Assembly: GCF_019890935.1 (NCBI RefSeq)
Contig: NZ_CP082333.1
Coordinates: 274,001 to 338,000 of the forward strand
Length of the DNA: 64,000 nucleotides
Origin: Exiguobacterium acetylicum
GTDB taxonomy: Bacteria > Bacillota > Bacilli > Exiguobacteriales > Exiguobacteriaceae
Direction of reading: 5' to 3'
How positions within the stretch are numbered: the stretch's first letter is position 1; each line of letters opens with the position of its first letter. The position numbers and the translations under genes are program-made. A model generated the notes under the pieces. The model saw nothing but the letters and a program-made list of their open reading frames with translations, searched no databases and was not told the DNA's origin. Positions 50,819 through 58,501 of this stretch are shown here, piece by piece.

Positions 50819-51861
50819 GTTTGATTAAAGATGTATTTTCATCGAGTTGGCTCGATCGCTTAGGAGCAGCGGTCGACGTACCGGATTTTCGAAGACGAGT
50901 CGAACGGGAAGACTGGGAAGAACTCGCGTTTAAACAACGCGTCCGTCGTGTGGCGGAGACACTAGAGACGATTTTGCCACCGTTTCCGGATGCGGCGGGG
51001 GAGCTAGAGCGACTCGCACCGCAGTTTACTGGGTTACCGGGAATTGTTTTTCCAGAGTATGTCGAACGGACGGCAGACCTTGCTGACTGGACGCTTGCGA
51101 TAGAGACACTTGCCAAGTTGACGCCACATTCGACGTCAGAGTTCGCCGTTCGTCGCTTTTTACTTGCTGATCAGGAACGTTTCCTCGAGCAGGCACTTAA
51201 ATGGACAAGATCAGACGATGAACACGTCCGTCGTTTAGCGTCCGAAGGGACACGACCGCGTTTACCGTGGGGACAAGCGATCCCACGTCTGATTGCTGAC
51301 CCGCGTCCAGCATTACCGATTCTTGACGCCTTACTACAGGATTCGTCACTCTACGTCCGAAAAAGTGTCGCCAATCATTTGAATGATATTTCAAAGACAC
51401 ATCCGGAATACTTGATCGAGCGAATCGAACGCCACTTAGGAACAGATCCGAACACGGACTGGATTTTGCGCCACGCCTCCCGGACGTTACTGAAGCGTGG
51501 AAACCCAGACGTGTTGCAGTTGTTCGGACACGTTACGCAAGGTGAGGTCGAGGTGACGGACTTAGTCGTCTCACCGGTGACGATTGGTCAAGAGTTACAA
51601 TTTTCGTTTCAAGTGCACAGTTCCGTTGAACAACGTCTGCGTCTTGAATACGCGATCGATTACGTCAAACAACGCAGAACGAGTCGGAAGGTGTTTCAAC
51701 TGCGGGAGCGGGAAGTCAAAGGTGTCTTACAAGTCGAACGACGCCAATCGTTTCGGAACATGACGACGCGTGTCCATTATCCCGGGACACATACATTGAC
51801 GATTTTGATCAACGGAGAGGCTTACGTGACAGCAACGTTCGAGGTCGAGGAGGAGAGCTGA
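50815..51861 (+). CDS. DNA alkylation repair glycosylase (AlkC/AlkD-like HEAT protein)
   Basis: A 348-residue protein. Residues 20-235 are helical HEAT-like repeats of the DNA-glycosylase AlkC/AlkD superfamily; the stretch EHVRRLASEGTRPRLPWG and SSLYVRKSVANHLNDISKTH are diagnostic. Residues 240-345 form a beta-rich immunoglobulin-like domain (VVSPVTIGQELQFSFQVHSS onward), a feature of AlkC. AlkC removes 3-methyladenine and 3-methylcytosine from DNA. The ATG overlaps the ada stop (ATGA), placing it under the adaptive response. The gene is followed with no gap by an acetyltransferase-like gene. Confidence 0.88.
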   Translation: MSLIKDVFSSSWLDRLGAAVDVPDFRRRVEREDWEELAFKQRVRRVAETLETILPPFPDAAGELERLAPQFTGLPGIVFPEYVERTADLADWTLAIETLAKLTPHSTSEFAVRRFLLADQERFLEQALKWTRSDDEHVRRLASEGTRPRLPWGQAIPRLIADPRPALPILDALLQDSSLYVRKSVANHLNDISKTHPEYLIERIERHLGTDPNTDWILRHASRTLLKRGNPDVLQLFGHVTQGEVEVTDLVVSPVTIGQELQFSFQVHSSVEQRLRLEYAIDYVKQRRTSRKVFQLREREVKGVLQVERRQSFRNMTTRVHYPGTHTLTILINGEAYVTATFEVEEES

Positions 51862-52203
51862 ATGCAAGGGAGACATCCGGATTTTACGACGTCACGGTTG
51901 TTTGTCGAAGCAACGGATGAAGAATCGGGTTGTAAGTGGACGCTACATGCGTTACGTGAGAGAACGATCGTCGGAACGATTACCTTCACATGGAATGGAT
52001 CGATCGGAAACTTACGTTACACGACGACGGATGAGAACGATCAGCGCGGGTACATCAGGGAAGCACTGACATCGATTCTATCGTATCTCGCGCGGACGTT
52101 ATTACTGACGCGTGTCTACGGCGAGGCAGGCAGTGAGACGGTCTGGCGTCGGAACGGATTTCAGTTGCAAGCGAATCGATATGCACGCGAACTCCATCAC
52201 TAA
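51862..52203 (+). CDS. Short GNAT-type acetyltransferase-like protein
   Basis: A 113-residue protein with features of the GNAT fold: TIVGTITFTWNGSIGNLRYT (strands), then RGYIREALTSILSYLARTLL in place of the usual acetyl-CoA loop plus helix, and RVYGEAGSETVWRRNGFQL matching the RimJ-type R-x-x-N-x-x-S-x-x-x-x-x-x-x-G-F end. It lacks the N-terminal strand pair, so it is at the short limit of the family. Its ATG follows the alkC-like stop codon immediately, behind GGAGGAG. It is the third gene of the ada operon, but its substrate is unknown. Confidence 0.7.
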   Translation: MQGRHPDFTTSRLFVEATDEESGCKWTLHALRERTIVGTITFTWNGSIGNLRYTTTDENDQRGYIREALTSILSYLARTLLLTRVYGEAGSETVWRRNGFQLQANRYARELHH

Positions 52204-52235
52204 AGCCCCGCCTACTTGAGCAGGACGGGGCTTTA
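52201..52235. terminator. Bidirectional terminator ending the ada operon
   Basis: TAAAGCCCCG and CGGGGCTTTA pair over the GNAT-like gene's stop codon and serve both convergent transcripts. Confidence 0.88.
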
Positions 52236-52239
52236 GTGA

Positions 52240-52818
52240 TTAGACCGTTGTTTTGGACCATTTGAAATGATCGCAAATCGCTTCAGCGCTTTCACGTGCA
52301 CTTAACTGTTCCGTATCAAGGAAGAGATAGTTGACGTCTGGTAGTTCGCCTGGTAGCGAGCGTGTCCGGTATCCGTCCGCCGTCTCGCGTAAGTCCTGTT
52401 CAGAAGCAGCGAGATCGCGCTTCGTTACTTTATGCGTCAATCGGTTTTCGGTCGTGTTCCGGTGCAGACGGGTTGCGACCGGCGCATCGAGTTCAACGAT
52501 ATAGACGTCAGCACCCGCTTGTTCGAATAATTCGACTGTCTCTTCAATGAACTCGAGACCGCCGCCTTCGACGCCGAATAGACAGAGGAATGTAAACAGG
52601 ACACCTTCGAGCGAGCTGTTCGCCATTTCCTTGAACATCTCGCGCCGGATCGTATCCTTTAAGCGGTGATGTGCGGGTTCAGAGAAATCAAAATAAGGTA
52701 ATAACAGGTCGATCGTCTGGTGGTTATGGAAGACTTTCATCTCCGTCAATCGTTCGATTTCTTGACCAATCGTCATCTTTCCGACCGCTTGGGGACCAAG
52801 TAACAAGACAAATTTCAT
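52240..52818 (-). CDS. Small P-loop NTPase/kinase-like protein
   Basis: A 192-residue P-loop protein. Walker A is GPQAVGKMTIG near residue 8 and the following stretch HNHQTIDLLLPYFDF is shared with a group of shikimate-kinase-like or uridine-kinase-like proteins from Bacillota. A Walker-B-like strand VYIVELDAPVATRLHR lies near residue 115, with Arg residues of a lid around 120-150. It probably phosphorylates a small molecule; the substrate is unknown. It is alone, convergent with the ada operon and divergent from the NUMOD4 gene. Confidence 0.8.
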   Translation of the reverse strand: MKFVLLLGPQAVGKMTIGQEIERLTEMKVFHNHQTIDLLLPYFDFSEPAHHRLKDTIRREMFKEMANSSLEGVLFTFLCLFGVEGGGLEFIEETVELFEQAGADVYIVELDAPVATRLHRNTTENRLTHKVTKRDLAASEQDLRETADGYRTRSLPGELPDVNYLFLDTEQLSARESAEAICDHFKWSKTTV

Positions 52819-52950
52819 GGACGAACCTCATTTCCTTTTTCTGCTAAGAATAGCACATTCCGACGAGTGACATCACTAGAACGTTTGTTCGTAATTTGAT
52901 ATAATTCAGATATGAAGTCCCGTCGTGTCCTTGTCTGAAGGAGGACAATC

Positions 52951-53478
52951 ATGCAAGAACAATGGAAAGCCGTCATCGGCTATGTAGGTATATATGAAGT
53001 CTCGTCGCTAGGTCGCGTAAGGTCGCTCGACCGGACGATCGTGACATGTCGCGGTGTCCGGCAACGCCGAAAAGGTGTCTTGCTCCGTCCACGGCTCAAT
53101 CGGGAAGGATATCGGAAAGTCACGCTCTATCAACGTGGTCGAGGAGAACGGGTGCAAGTCGGAATGCTTGTTGCACAAGCTTTTCTGACGACAGACGTCA
53201 CGGAAGCACAACTCGTCCGACGCAACGGTAAACGATCTGACGATCAGTTGTCGAATTTAGACGTCCTGCCTTCAATCGATCAGCAATATAACGAACTACT
53301 TGGTGAGTTTGATCTCTTGTTAAATCAACATGTGACGCTATCACCGTTTCAGATTCGAACGATTCGTGTGCAGTACGAAAAAGGGAAAACGATTCGTCAA
53401 TTGGCAGAGCAGTATCAGGTGACGGAGAACCGGATTCGCAACATTATCGATAAGAAGGAAGCGAAATTTATTAGCTAA
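52951..53478 (+). CDS. NUMOD4 protein with degenerate HNH region and C-terminal helix-turn-helix
   Basis: A 175-residue protein with three parts. Residues 1-55 form a NUMOD4 domain (EQWKAVIGYVGIYEVSSLGR then VRSLDR). Residues 60-110 align with the HNH part of homing endonucleases, but the histidines are gone: the usual H-R-L-V-A reads GMLVAQAFL, and the usual V-N-H-x-D-G-N reads LVRRNGKRSDDQLSNL. Residues 130-170 form a helix-turn-helix (TIRQLAEQYQVTENRIRNII). So nuclease activity is unlikely and a DNA-binding role is possible. GGAGG precedes the ATG. It ends in a terminator overlapping its stop codon. Confidence 0.8.
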   Translation: MQEQWKAVIGYVGIYEVSSLGRVRSLDRTIVTCRGVRQRRKGVLLRPRLNREGYRKVTLYQRGRGERVQVGMLVAQAFLTTDVTEAQLVRRNGKRSDDQLSNLDVLPSIDQQYNELLGEFDLLLNQHVTLSPFQIRTIRVQYEKGKTIRQLAEQYQVTENRIRNIIDKKEAKFIS

Positions 53479-53522
53479 CTAAAAGGACCGGATATCAAAT
53501 GAGATATCCGGTCCTTTTAGTT
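53477..53522. terminator. Perfect 20-bp-stem bidirectional terminator
   Basis: Arms at 53477-53496 and 53503-53522 are fully complementary with a six-base loop (AAATGA). The stem includes the stop codons of both convergent genes. T residues follow on either strand. Confidence 0.93.
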
Positions 53523-54126
53523 AGATTTTTGATTTGCGATATCCAGCACTTACAGCTGCACCTTCTGTACAAAAAACTTGTTCAGGGTCCGTTTTACTAT
53601 AAAACCTTTGATTAGGAAGGTGATATATTTTCTCACCTGAACTAGAGATATTACCCCGAATATTTAAGCAAGTCTTAGCTTTAGTGTCAGCTTCTGCCTT
53701 AGCTTTAGCGTCAGCTTCTGCCTTAGCTTTAGCGTCAGCTTCTGCTTTAGCTTTAGCGTCAGCTTCTGCTTTAGCTTTAGCATCAGCTTCTGCTTTAGCT
53801 TTAGCATCAGCTTCTGCTTTAGTTTTAGCGTCAGCTTCTGCTTTAGCTTTAGCGTCAGCTTCTGCTTTAGCTTTAGCATCAGCTTCTGCTTTAGTTTTAG
53901 CGTCAGCTTCTTCCTTAACTTTAGCATCATTTTTTTCTTCAGTGTTATTTTTATGATCATCAGAGTCCAAGTCTTTAGTAGATTGATGACTCTTTGTATT
54001 ATTGTCTTTATCGTCAGAGTCATCTTCTCCAAAAATAGCGCCACAAGCGCCTAAGAAAATTAAAATAATAAAGATGAGACAACCACAGCCACAACAGCCG
54101 CCTTTTTTCTTTTTCTTTTCTTCCAT
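53521..54126 (-). CDS. Membrane protein with Ala/Lys repeat stalk and C-terminal sunset domain
   Basis: A 201-residue protein. Residues 4-16 read KKKKKGGCCGCGC, a basic and Cys-rich stretch just before a single membrane helix (LIFIILIFLGACGAIF). A charged linker and ten copies of an eight-residue unit (KAEADAKA type, residues 71-150) form a helical stalk. The last 49 residues (CLNIRGNISSSGEKIYHLPN to GYRKSKI) match the small sunset domain often found beside or in secreted nucleases. Codon use is more A/T-rich than in neighbours and the flanking spacer is also A/T-rich, hinting at transfer. Function unknown. Confidence 0.85.
   Translation of the reverse strand: MEEKKKKKGGCCGCGCLIFIILIFLGACGAIFGEDDSDDKDNNTKSHQSTKDLDSDDHKNNTEEKNDAKVKEEADAKTKAEADAKAKAEADAKAKAEADAKTKAEADAKAKAEADAKAKAEADAKAKAEADAKAKAEADAKAKAEADTKAKTCLNIRGNISSSGEKIYHLPNQRFYSKTDPEQVFCTEGAAVSAGYRKSKI
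53677..53916 (-). repeat. Ten tandem 24-bp repeats coding for the stalk
   Basis: The unit GCTTCTGCTTTAGCTTTAGC on the plus strand (first 20 of 24 bases) recurs ten times with single-base changes, without interruption. It codes for KAEADAKA. Such a repeat is expected to change length by slippage or recombination between strains. Confidence 0.93.
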
Positions 54127-54239
54127 TGATTCATTAACCCCTTAAATATAAAATTACCTACCAAAAAACATTTTATTTCATATTAAATGATAAGTAAATA
54201 TTGTAATTTAAAGATTAATACTAGGAAAAATGTAAAAAA

Positions 54240-55874
54240 TTAATTTTTTATAGTTTGTTGCAAAGAACTAATCCGCGACTCGAGTACAGCACTATGTGTC
54301 TTCAGTTCCGTCTGCTGGTTGACGTGGTGTTGCATCTGTTCTCCGAGCACCTGGCTGTAAGACGAGAGTTCTGACATCAACTGCTGAACCGACTGTAGAT
54401 GTTCCTGCATGTTCGACTGAACATCTGCGACGATCTGACGTTGGTGTTCCACGGTACCCAGTGTCGTCTCAATCGTCGTCGCTTCGGTCAGCATTTGTTG
54501 CAAATGCTCCGTTGCCGTCTCGAGTTGTTGCGACGTCGAAAGAAAACGTTCCGTCATTTGCGAGAGTGCTTGTTCGACTTGATCGAGCCCCGCCGTCCAT
54601 GTCTGATTGACCTGCCGAATATGGTCCGTACTCGTCCTAATATCGATCGCGAGTTTTTCGACCTCCTTAGCGACGACCGTGAAGCCACGACCGGCTTCTC
54701 CGGCACGGGTTGCCTCAATCAGCGCGTTCAGTGACAAGCGGCGTGTCTCTTCAGCAACGCGCTGGATATGCGAAATTGAGTTCTCCATTTGCTGCTGTAG
54801 ATGTGAGGTCTGTTTCAAAATCTGCTCTGTCGTCGTGGATTGTTCCTTCAGTAACTGGCTTTCCTCTTGTAAGGTCTCAAGTGTCGTGTGATTCGTCTGG
54901 ACGGTCTGTTGAAAACGGGTTACGGCATGTTGACTGTTCAGAAGTGTCGTTTGCATCTCGCTCAACGCATCGTGTCCTTGGGCCGTCAAACGTGTCGAGG
55001 CGACGATCGTCTGATCCATCTGTGTCGATTGCGCAAGTAAGGAACCGGCGACTTCATCGACGGCATGGACTGATTGATCCATTGCGGATAAGCGCGAAGA
55101 GAAGTGGGGCTGGACGGATTCAAGTTCCTGACTGGCTTGTTGCATCTCCGTCGTTAAGTCATTAATCTGTTGCATCAACTGATTGTATTGAAACGTCAGC
55201 TGTTGTAACTCGAAGGTCGTCGTCTTGAGCGTTAACGGACGATACGATCGCTTCGCATGCGCTTCTTCAATCTGTAAGGCGAGTTTCGATAACGGTGCCA
55301 GTTGTCGTTGAATTCGCCAGCGGATCAAGAGGCTGATACTGACAAGCGTGACTACGCTAACCCAAACGAGTGTCCAAGCTAAATCTCGAGCAGGGGCGAT
55401 TAATTTATCGCGATCGGTCGTCAGTAAGATGACGTCATCGAGTTCCGGAATCGTCATCGCGACAAGAAATTGGTCTTGATTCGAAAAAGCATATGTACGT
55501 GCATTCTTTAAGTGCTGCAGTAGTTGTTTTCGTTTGGTTGATTCGAGTGTCAACGGTCGGAACGCCTCACTCGTGTTTAGGCTTTGAAAACGGATCGTAT
55601 AGTCGTCACGTGATAAGTCGGTTCGCTGTTGCTGTTGCAATCGTTTGATGGCACGCGAGCGGTCTGTCGCGTCCTCCGGATACGCGAGAAATGTTGCCCG
55701 GACGTTCGCGTCGAACATCGTTAACTCACGCATTAGTCGCTCCTCAGTCGCTGCGACGGATTGTTGATACGATGCGTAAACGCTTAGACCACTGATCATG
55801 ATCAATCCGATAGCGACGATCGGAATCAACCATCCATTTAGTTGCTGTGCTAATAATCGTTTTTTCGTAAGCAT
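54240..55874 (-). CDS. Methyl-accepting chemotaxis protein with variant signalling tip
   Basis: A 544-residue chemoreceptor. Helices at about 13-35 and 165-185 flank an extracellular sensor of about 130 residues without a fold that I recognise. A HAMP-like segment follows to 235, then a long coiled coil. The tip reads [20 protein letters not shown] then [17 protein letters not shown], where the usual Q-T-N-L-L-A/S-L-N is E-T-R-R-L-S-L-N, a change at residues that normally contact CheA and CheW. It lies alone between the repeat protein and a small membrane protein. A CCGATAG sequence near 55905 may be a motility-sigma -10. Confidence 0.9.
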   Translation of the reverse strand: MLTKKRLLAQQLNGWLIPIVAIGLIMISGLSVYASYQQSVAATEERLMRELTMFDANVRATFLAYPEDATDRSRAIKRLQQQQRTDLSRDDYTIRFQSLNTSEAFRPLTLESTKRKQLLQHLKNARTYAFSNQDQFLVAMTIPELDDVILLTTDRDKLIAPARDLAWTLVWVSVVTLVSISLLIRWRIQRQLAPLSKLALQIEEAHAKRSYRPLTLKTTTFELQQLTFQYNQLMQQINDLTTEMQQASQELESVQPHFSSRLSAMDQSVHAVDEVAGSLLAQSTQMDQTIVASTRLTAQGHDALSEMQTTLLNSQHAVTRFQQTVQTNHTTLETLQEESQLLKEQSTTTEQILKQTSHLQQQMENSISHIQRVAEETRRLSLNALIEATRAGEAGRGFTVVAKEVEKLAIDIRTSTDHIRQVNQTWTAGLDQVEQALSQMTERFLSTSQQLETATEHLQQMLTEATTIETTLGTVEHQRQIVADVQSNMQEHLQSVQQLMSELSSYSQVLGEQMQHHVNQQTELKTHSAVLESRISSLQQTIKN

Positions 55875-55964
55875 AAAAAAACATCTCCTCCCGTGTACCT
55901 ATCGGAAGGAGAAGAAACAACATGTATGAAGGTGTTGTACGGCTTGTGTAAAGGTCTTGTGAAT

Positions 55965-56141
55965 CTAATTCACGTAAATCGGAAGGACAGTTGCAAGATG
56001 GGTCATAAGTGCTTGTGTCTCTTCTTTTGGTTCGGATGTGACGTAAATGATCAACGCAGCAGCAACGATGACGAAGATAGCGATGACAAGAATGATGAAG
56101 AATGGCATCTTACTTTTTCGTTTTTCGGCTTGACGGTCCAT
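55965..56141 (-). CDS. Small single-span membrane protein
   Basis: A 58-residue protein: basic N-terminus (MDRQAEKRKSKMPF), one helix (FIILVIAIFVIVAAALIIYV) and a short outer tail TSEPKEETQALMTHLATVLP. Start at ATG 56141, with AAGGGGG ten bases upstream; an in-frame ATG at 56177 is possible but lacks that spacing. It lies between the chemoreceptor and the GGDEF gene. I do not recognise a family. Confidence 0.6.
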   Translation of the reverse strand: MDRQAEKRKSKMPFFIILVIAIFVIVAAALIIYVTSEPKEETQALMTHLATVLPIYVN

Positions 56142-56286
56142 GAAAGATTCCCCCTTAATGATGTAGACGATAGACATATTTGTTTGATTCCCTCTCCTCT
56201 TGTTTGAAAACCTTGGAAAAAGAGGGGAATGTGTAATCTGACGGGAATAGAGTAACTATCTGAAATGCAATGAGGAGGATGTCGTC

Positions 56287-57378
56287 GTGCTTACGTTGCT
56301 TAATTCATTGTTGTTGAACTTCTCACTGTTGATTGCGACATTGCTGTTTGCGTTTCTACCGCTACGACGGATCGAGAGAATTTCGCCCAACTCCTCCTTA
56401 CAAGTCCGACTCGTGATCGGTTGTATCGCCGGTGTGATTGGTGCGCTGTTGATCTTTAACAGTATCTCCTATGACGTTGCAAAGATTGATTTGCGTCTCG
56501 TTGCGCTCGTCACGGCATATTTTTATGGAGGATTAGTGAGCGGTAGCATCACGATGTTGTTCATCATCGGTGCCCGATTTGCGGTGACACCAGCTGGCGA
56601 ATATCAAGGATTGATTCTGACGACCTTGATCTGTGTCGCGTTACTTGTGACAGCGACGATTTATCGCCGGTTTGCTGCTCAGCGAATGAAAGATTATCTC
56701 GTATTGCTTGGAACTGGTATCGCATACAGCTTACCGGCACTCTATTTATTGACGCATACGTTCGAACGATTTTTAGAAATTGCGTTCGTTTATATCATCG
56801 TCATCATGATTGGTGGCTACGTCACCTATCGTTTCTTACAGGAACTAAGGAAGCACTTTTTGTTCGTACATACGCAACAGGAACTGGCTTTAACGGATGG
56901 ACTGACGCAACTCGGAAACCGCCGGAAACTCGATGAGACGTTAGCCGAGTACGCTCAGAACGGAACGGTCTTTTCCGTCTTGATTCTTGATCTCGATCAT
57001 TTTAAATCGATCAACGATACATACGGACATGAAGGGGGCGACGTCGTTTTACGGCAACTCAGTCATCTCTTGCAATCGTATTGTCCAGAACAGGGCGTCG
57101 TCGGTCGGTACGGTGGTGAAGAGTTTGTCTTACTGTTGCCGGACATACCACTCCGACAAGCGGAACGACTGGGGGAGCGGATTCGTTCTGCCTGCGCCGA
57201 TCAACACTTCGTTTATAAGGAGCATCCCGTCTTTCATGTCACGTTATCGCTAGGGGCTGCTTCATCCGATCAAGCGTCGACTGTATTTGAGACCGTCCAG
57301 AAAGCGGACTTAGCATTGTATGAAGCCAAACAAACCGGTCGGAATCGTGTTGTCTGTTATCGAGATCCTTTACTGTAA
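56287..57378 (+). CDS. Diguanylate cyclase with 5TM LytS-type sensor domain
   Basis: Makes cyclic di-GMP from two GTP. Residues 1-195 contain about six helices of the 5TMR_LYT type (YFYGGLVSGSITMLFIIGAR). Residues 205-360 are a complete GGDEF domain: DGLTQLGNRRKLDE, ILDLDHFKSINDTYGHEGGD, the active site RYGGEEFVLLL and ADLALYEAKQTGRNRV. No R-x-x-D product-inhibition site is seen five residues before GGEEF. GTG 56287 follows GAGGAGGAT. No EAL or PilZ gene is near. It shares the membrane-domain type with the LytS-like protein at 26.5 kb. Confidence 0.92.
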   Translation: MLTLLNSLLLNFSLLIATLLFAFLPLRRIERISPNSSLQVRLVIGCIAGVIGALLIFNSISYDVAKIDLRLVALVTAYFYGGLVSGSITMLFIIGARFAVTPAGEYQGLILTTLICVALLVTATIYRRFAAQRMKDYLVLLGTGIAYSLPALYLLTHTFERFLEIAFVYIIVIMIGGYVTYRFLQELRKHFLFVHTQQELALTDGLTQLGNRRKLDETLAEYAQNGTVFSVLILDLDHFKSINDTYGHEGGDVVLRQLSHLLQSYCPEQGVVGRYGGEEFVLLLPDIPLRQAERLGERIRSACADQHFVYKEHPVFHVTLSLGAASSDQASTVFETVQKADLALYEAKQTGRNRVVCYRDPLL

Positions 57379-57380
57379 AT

Positions 57381-57424
57381 AAAAATTGCCCCGCTCGACC
57401 AACTGGTCAGGCGGGGCAGTTGTG
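57381..57424. terminator. Bidirectional terminator after the GGDEF gene
   Basis: TGCCCCGC and GCGGGGCA pair, with an inner stem GACC/GGTC; an A-run on the left serves the minus-strand transcript. Confidence 0.85.
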
Positions 57425-57425
57425 T

Positions 57426-57833
57426 TTAGCGATGCAGTAACGAAAATACATCATATCGCTCAAAATCAGCCAAAATATTCGGTGCAATCAACTGACGGAT
57501 CGTTTCTTCGTCCGCCCAGAGATAGGAGTCGTGTTCTGCTGATAACTGAACGTCCGTTTGATGCGTCGAACAGACGTACATCAACAAAATGATTTGCCGA
57601 TCGGGATGCGTCAGGAAGCTCGAGGCATAGAGCAGACGCTCCGGGGTAACCGTCAACTGTGTCTCTTCTTTTATCTCGCGAACAAGACTGTCGACTGGTA
57701 ATTCACCGAAGTCGATCTTGCCACCCGGGCATTCCCACGTGCCGCCACCGAAGTCAGCAGCAGCCCGGCGGACGATCAGGAGACGTTGCTCGTGAATGAT
57801 GATGCCTTTGACGGCAGGAACGATTGCTGTCAT
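57426..57833 (-). CDS. Nudix hydrolase (MutT-like)
   Basis: A 135-residue Nudix protein with the box GGKIDFGELPVDSLVREIKE then ETQL (residues 38-60), where the last residue group is T-Q-L instead of T-G-L. The strand before it, RRAAADFGGGTWECPGG, is typical for MutT-like enzymes. Possible substrates are oxidised or other nucleoside triphosphates. The ATG overlaps the stop codon of the peptidase gene upstream (ATGA), so both are in one operon. Confidence 0.9.
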   Translation of the reverse strand: MTAIVPAVKGIIIHEQRLLIVRRAAADFGGGTWECPGGKIDFGELPVDSLVREIKEETQLTVTPERLLYASSFLTHPDRQIILLMYVCSTHQTDVQLSAEHDSYLWADEETIRQLIAPNILADFERYDVFSLLHR

Positions 57834-58480
57834 ACGACGGGACTCCGCGACAATACGACAGGATTGGTTCCTTCTGTTTCGACGAGGTACTGATCGCGTA
57901 GATAGATCCCACTCTCGTCAGCGAGTCCGAAGGCACGGTCTGTGCCTTCTTCCGTAAAAGATTGCGTGAGATGAGCAGCTTCGCCCCACGTCTCATAATG
58001 GACACAGATGACCGTGTCTTTCAGTAAGGCAAGACCAGGCAAGCGAAGACGTCGATTGTCGCGTTGGTCGATCTCCGGAATGATACACCGTTCGGGCGAA
58101 ACGAGGGCACCGGCTGAAAAGCCGACGACCGGCACACCATCTGCGAAACGCGACTGAATGATGTCACCAATCGGTGTGTCGACCAAGCATTGCTGATACA
58201 ATTCGGTCTCGCCACCGGAGATGATGATGCCTTGACACTGCTTCAGTTGCGCGAGTTGTCCGTCTGTTGGTGCGTCAGACAGTGGCAGATGGACGAAAGA
58301 CGAGATGCCATCTTCCTCTAAAGGCTTCGTATAGATCGAGGCGTAGCTCGTCCAGACCTTACCGGGCCGCGGAACGTATAGAATCGCAACCGGTCCACCG
58401 TTCGTTAATGCGGCAAATCGTGTTCGTAAGTGCGGTGTAAAAGGAGGACCGCCTCCAAAGAGGAATAAGTGAGTCGGCAT
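57830..58480 (-). CDS. Peptidase S51 family (dipeptidase E-like) protein
   Basis: A 216-residue protein of the S51 family with a class I glutaminase-like fold. The nucleophile elbow is VVGFSAGALVSPE (Ser near 125) and the oxyanion part is GIIISGGETELYQ (near 88). A His in VICVHYETWGEA could be catalytic. Characterised relatives cut Asp-X dipeptides or cyanophycin, but several branches are uncharacterised. It is the first gene of an operon with a Nudix hydrolase. Confidence 0.85.
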   Translation of the reverse strand: MPTHLFLFGGGPPFTPHLRTRFAALTNGGPVAILYVPRPGKVWTSYASIYTKPLEEDGISSFVHLPLSDAPTDGQLAQLKQCQGIIISGGETELYQQCLVDTPIGDIIQSRFADGVPVVGFSAGALVSPERCIIPEIDQRDNRRLRLPGLALLKDTVICVHYETWGEAAHLTQSFTEEGTDRAFGLADESGIYLRDQYLVETEGTNPVVLSRSPVV

Positions 58481-58501
58481 GAGGCATGTCTCCTTTCAAG
58501 T

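Noticed and set aside
53677-53916. Possible CRISPR array
   Set aside because: The 24-bp units are contiguous, have no spacers and keep a reading frame.
53684-53956. Open frame on the plus strand coding for Ala/Ser/Leu repeats
   Set aside because: It is the antisense of the 24-bp tandem repeat; there is no ribosome binding site and the minus-strand frame has a full gene structure.
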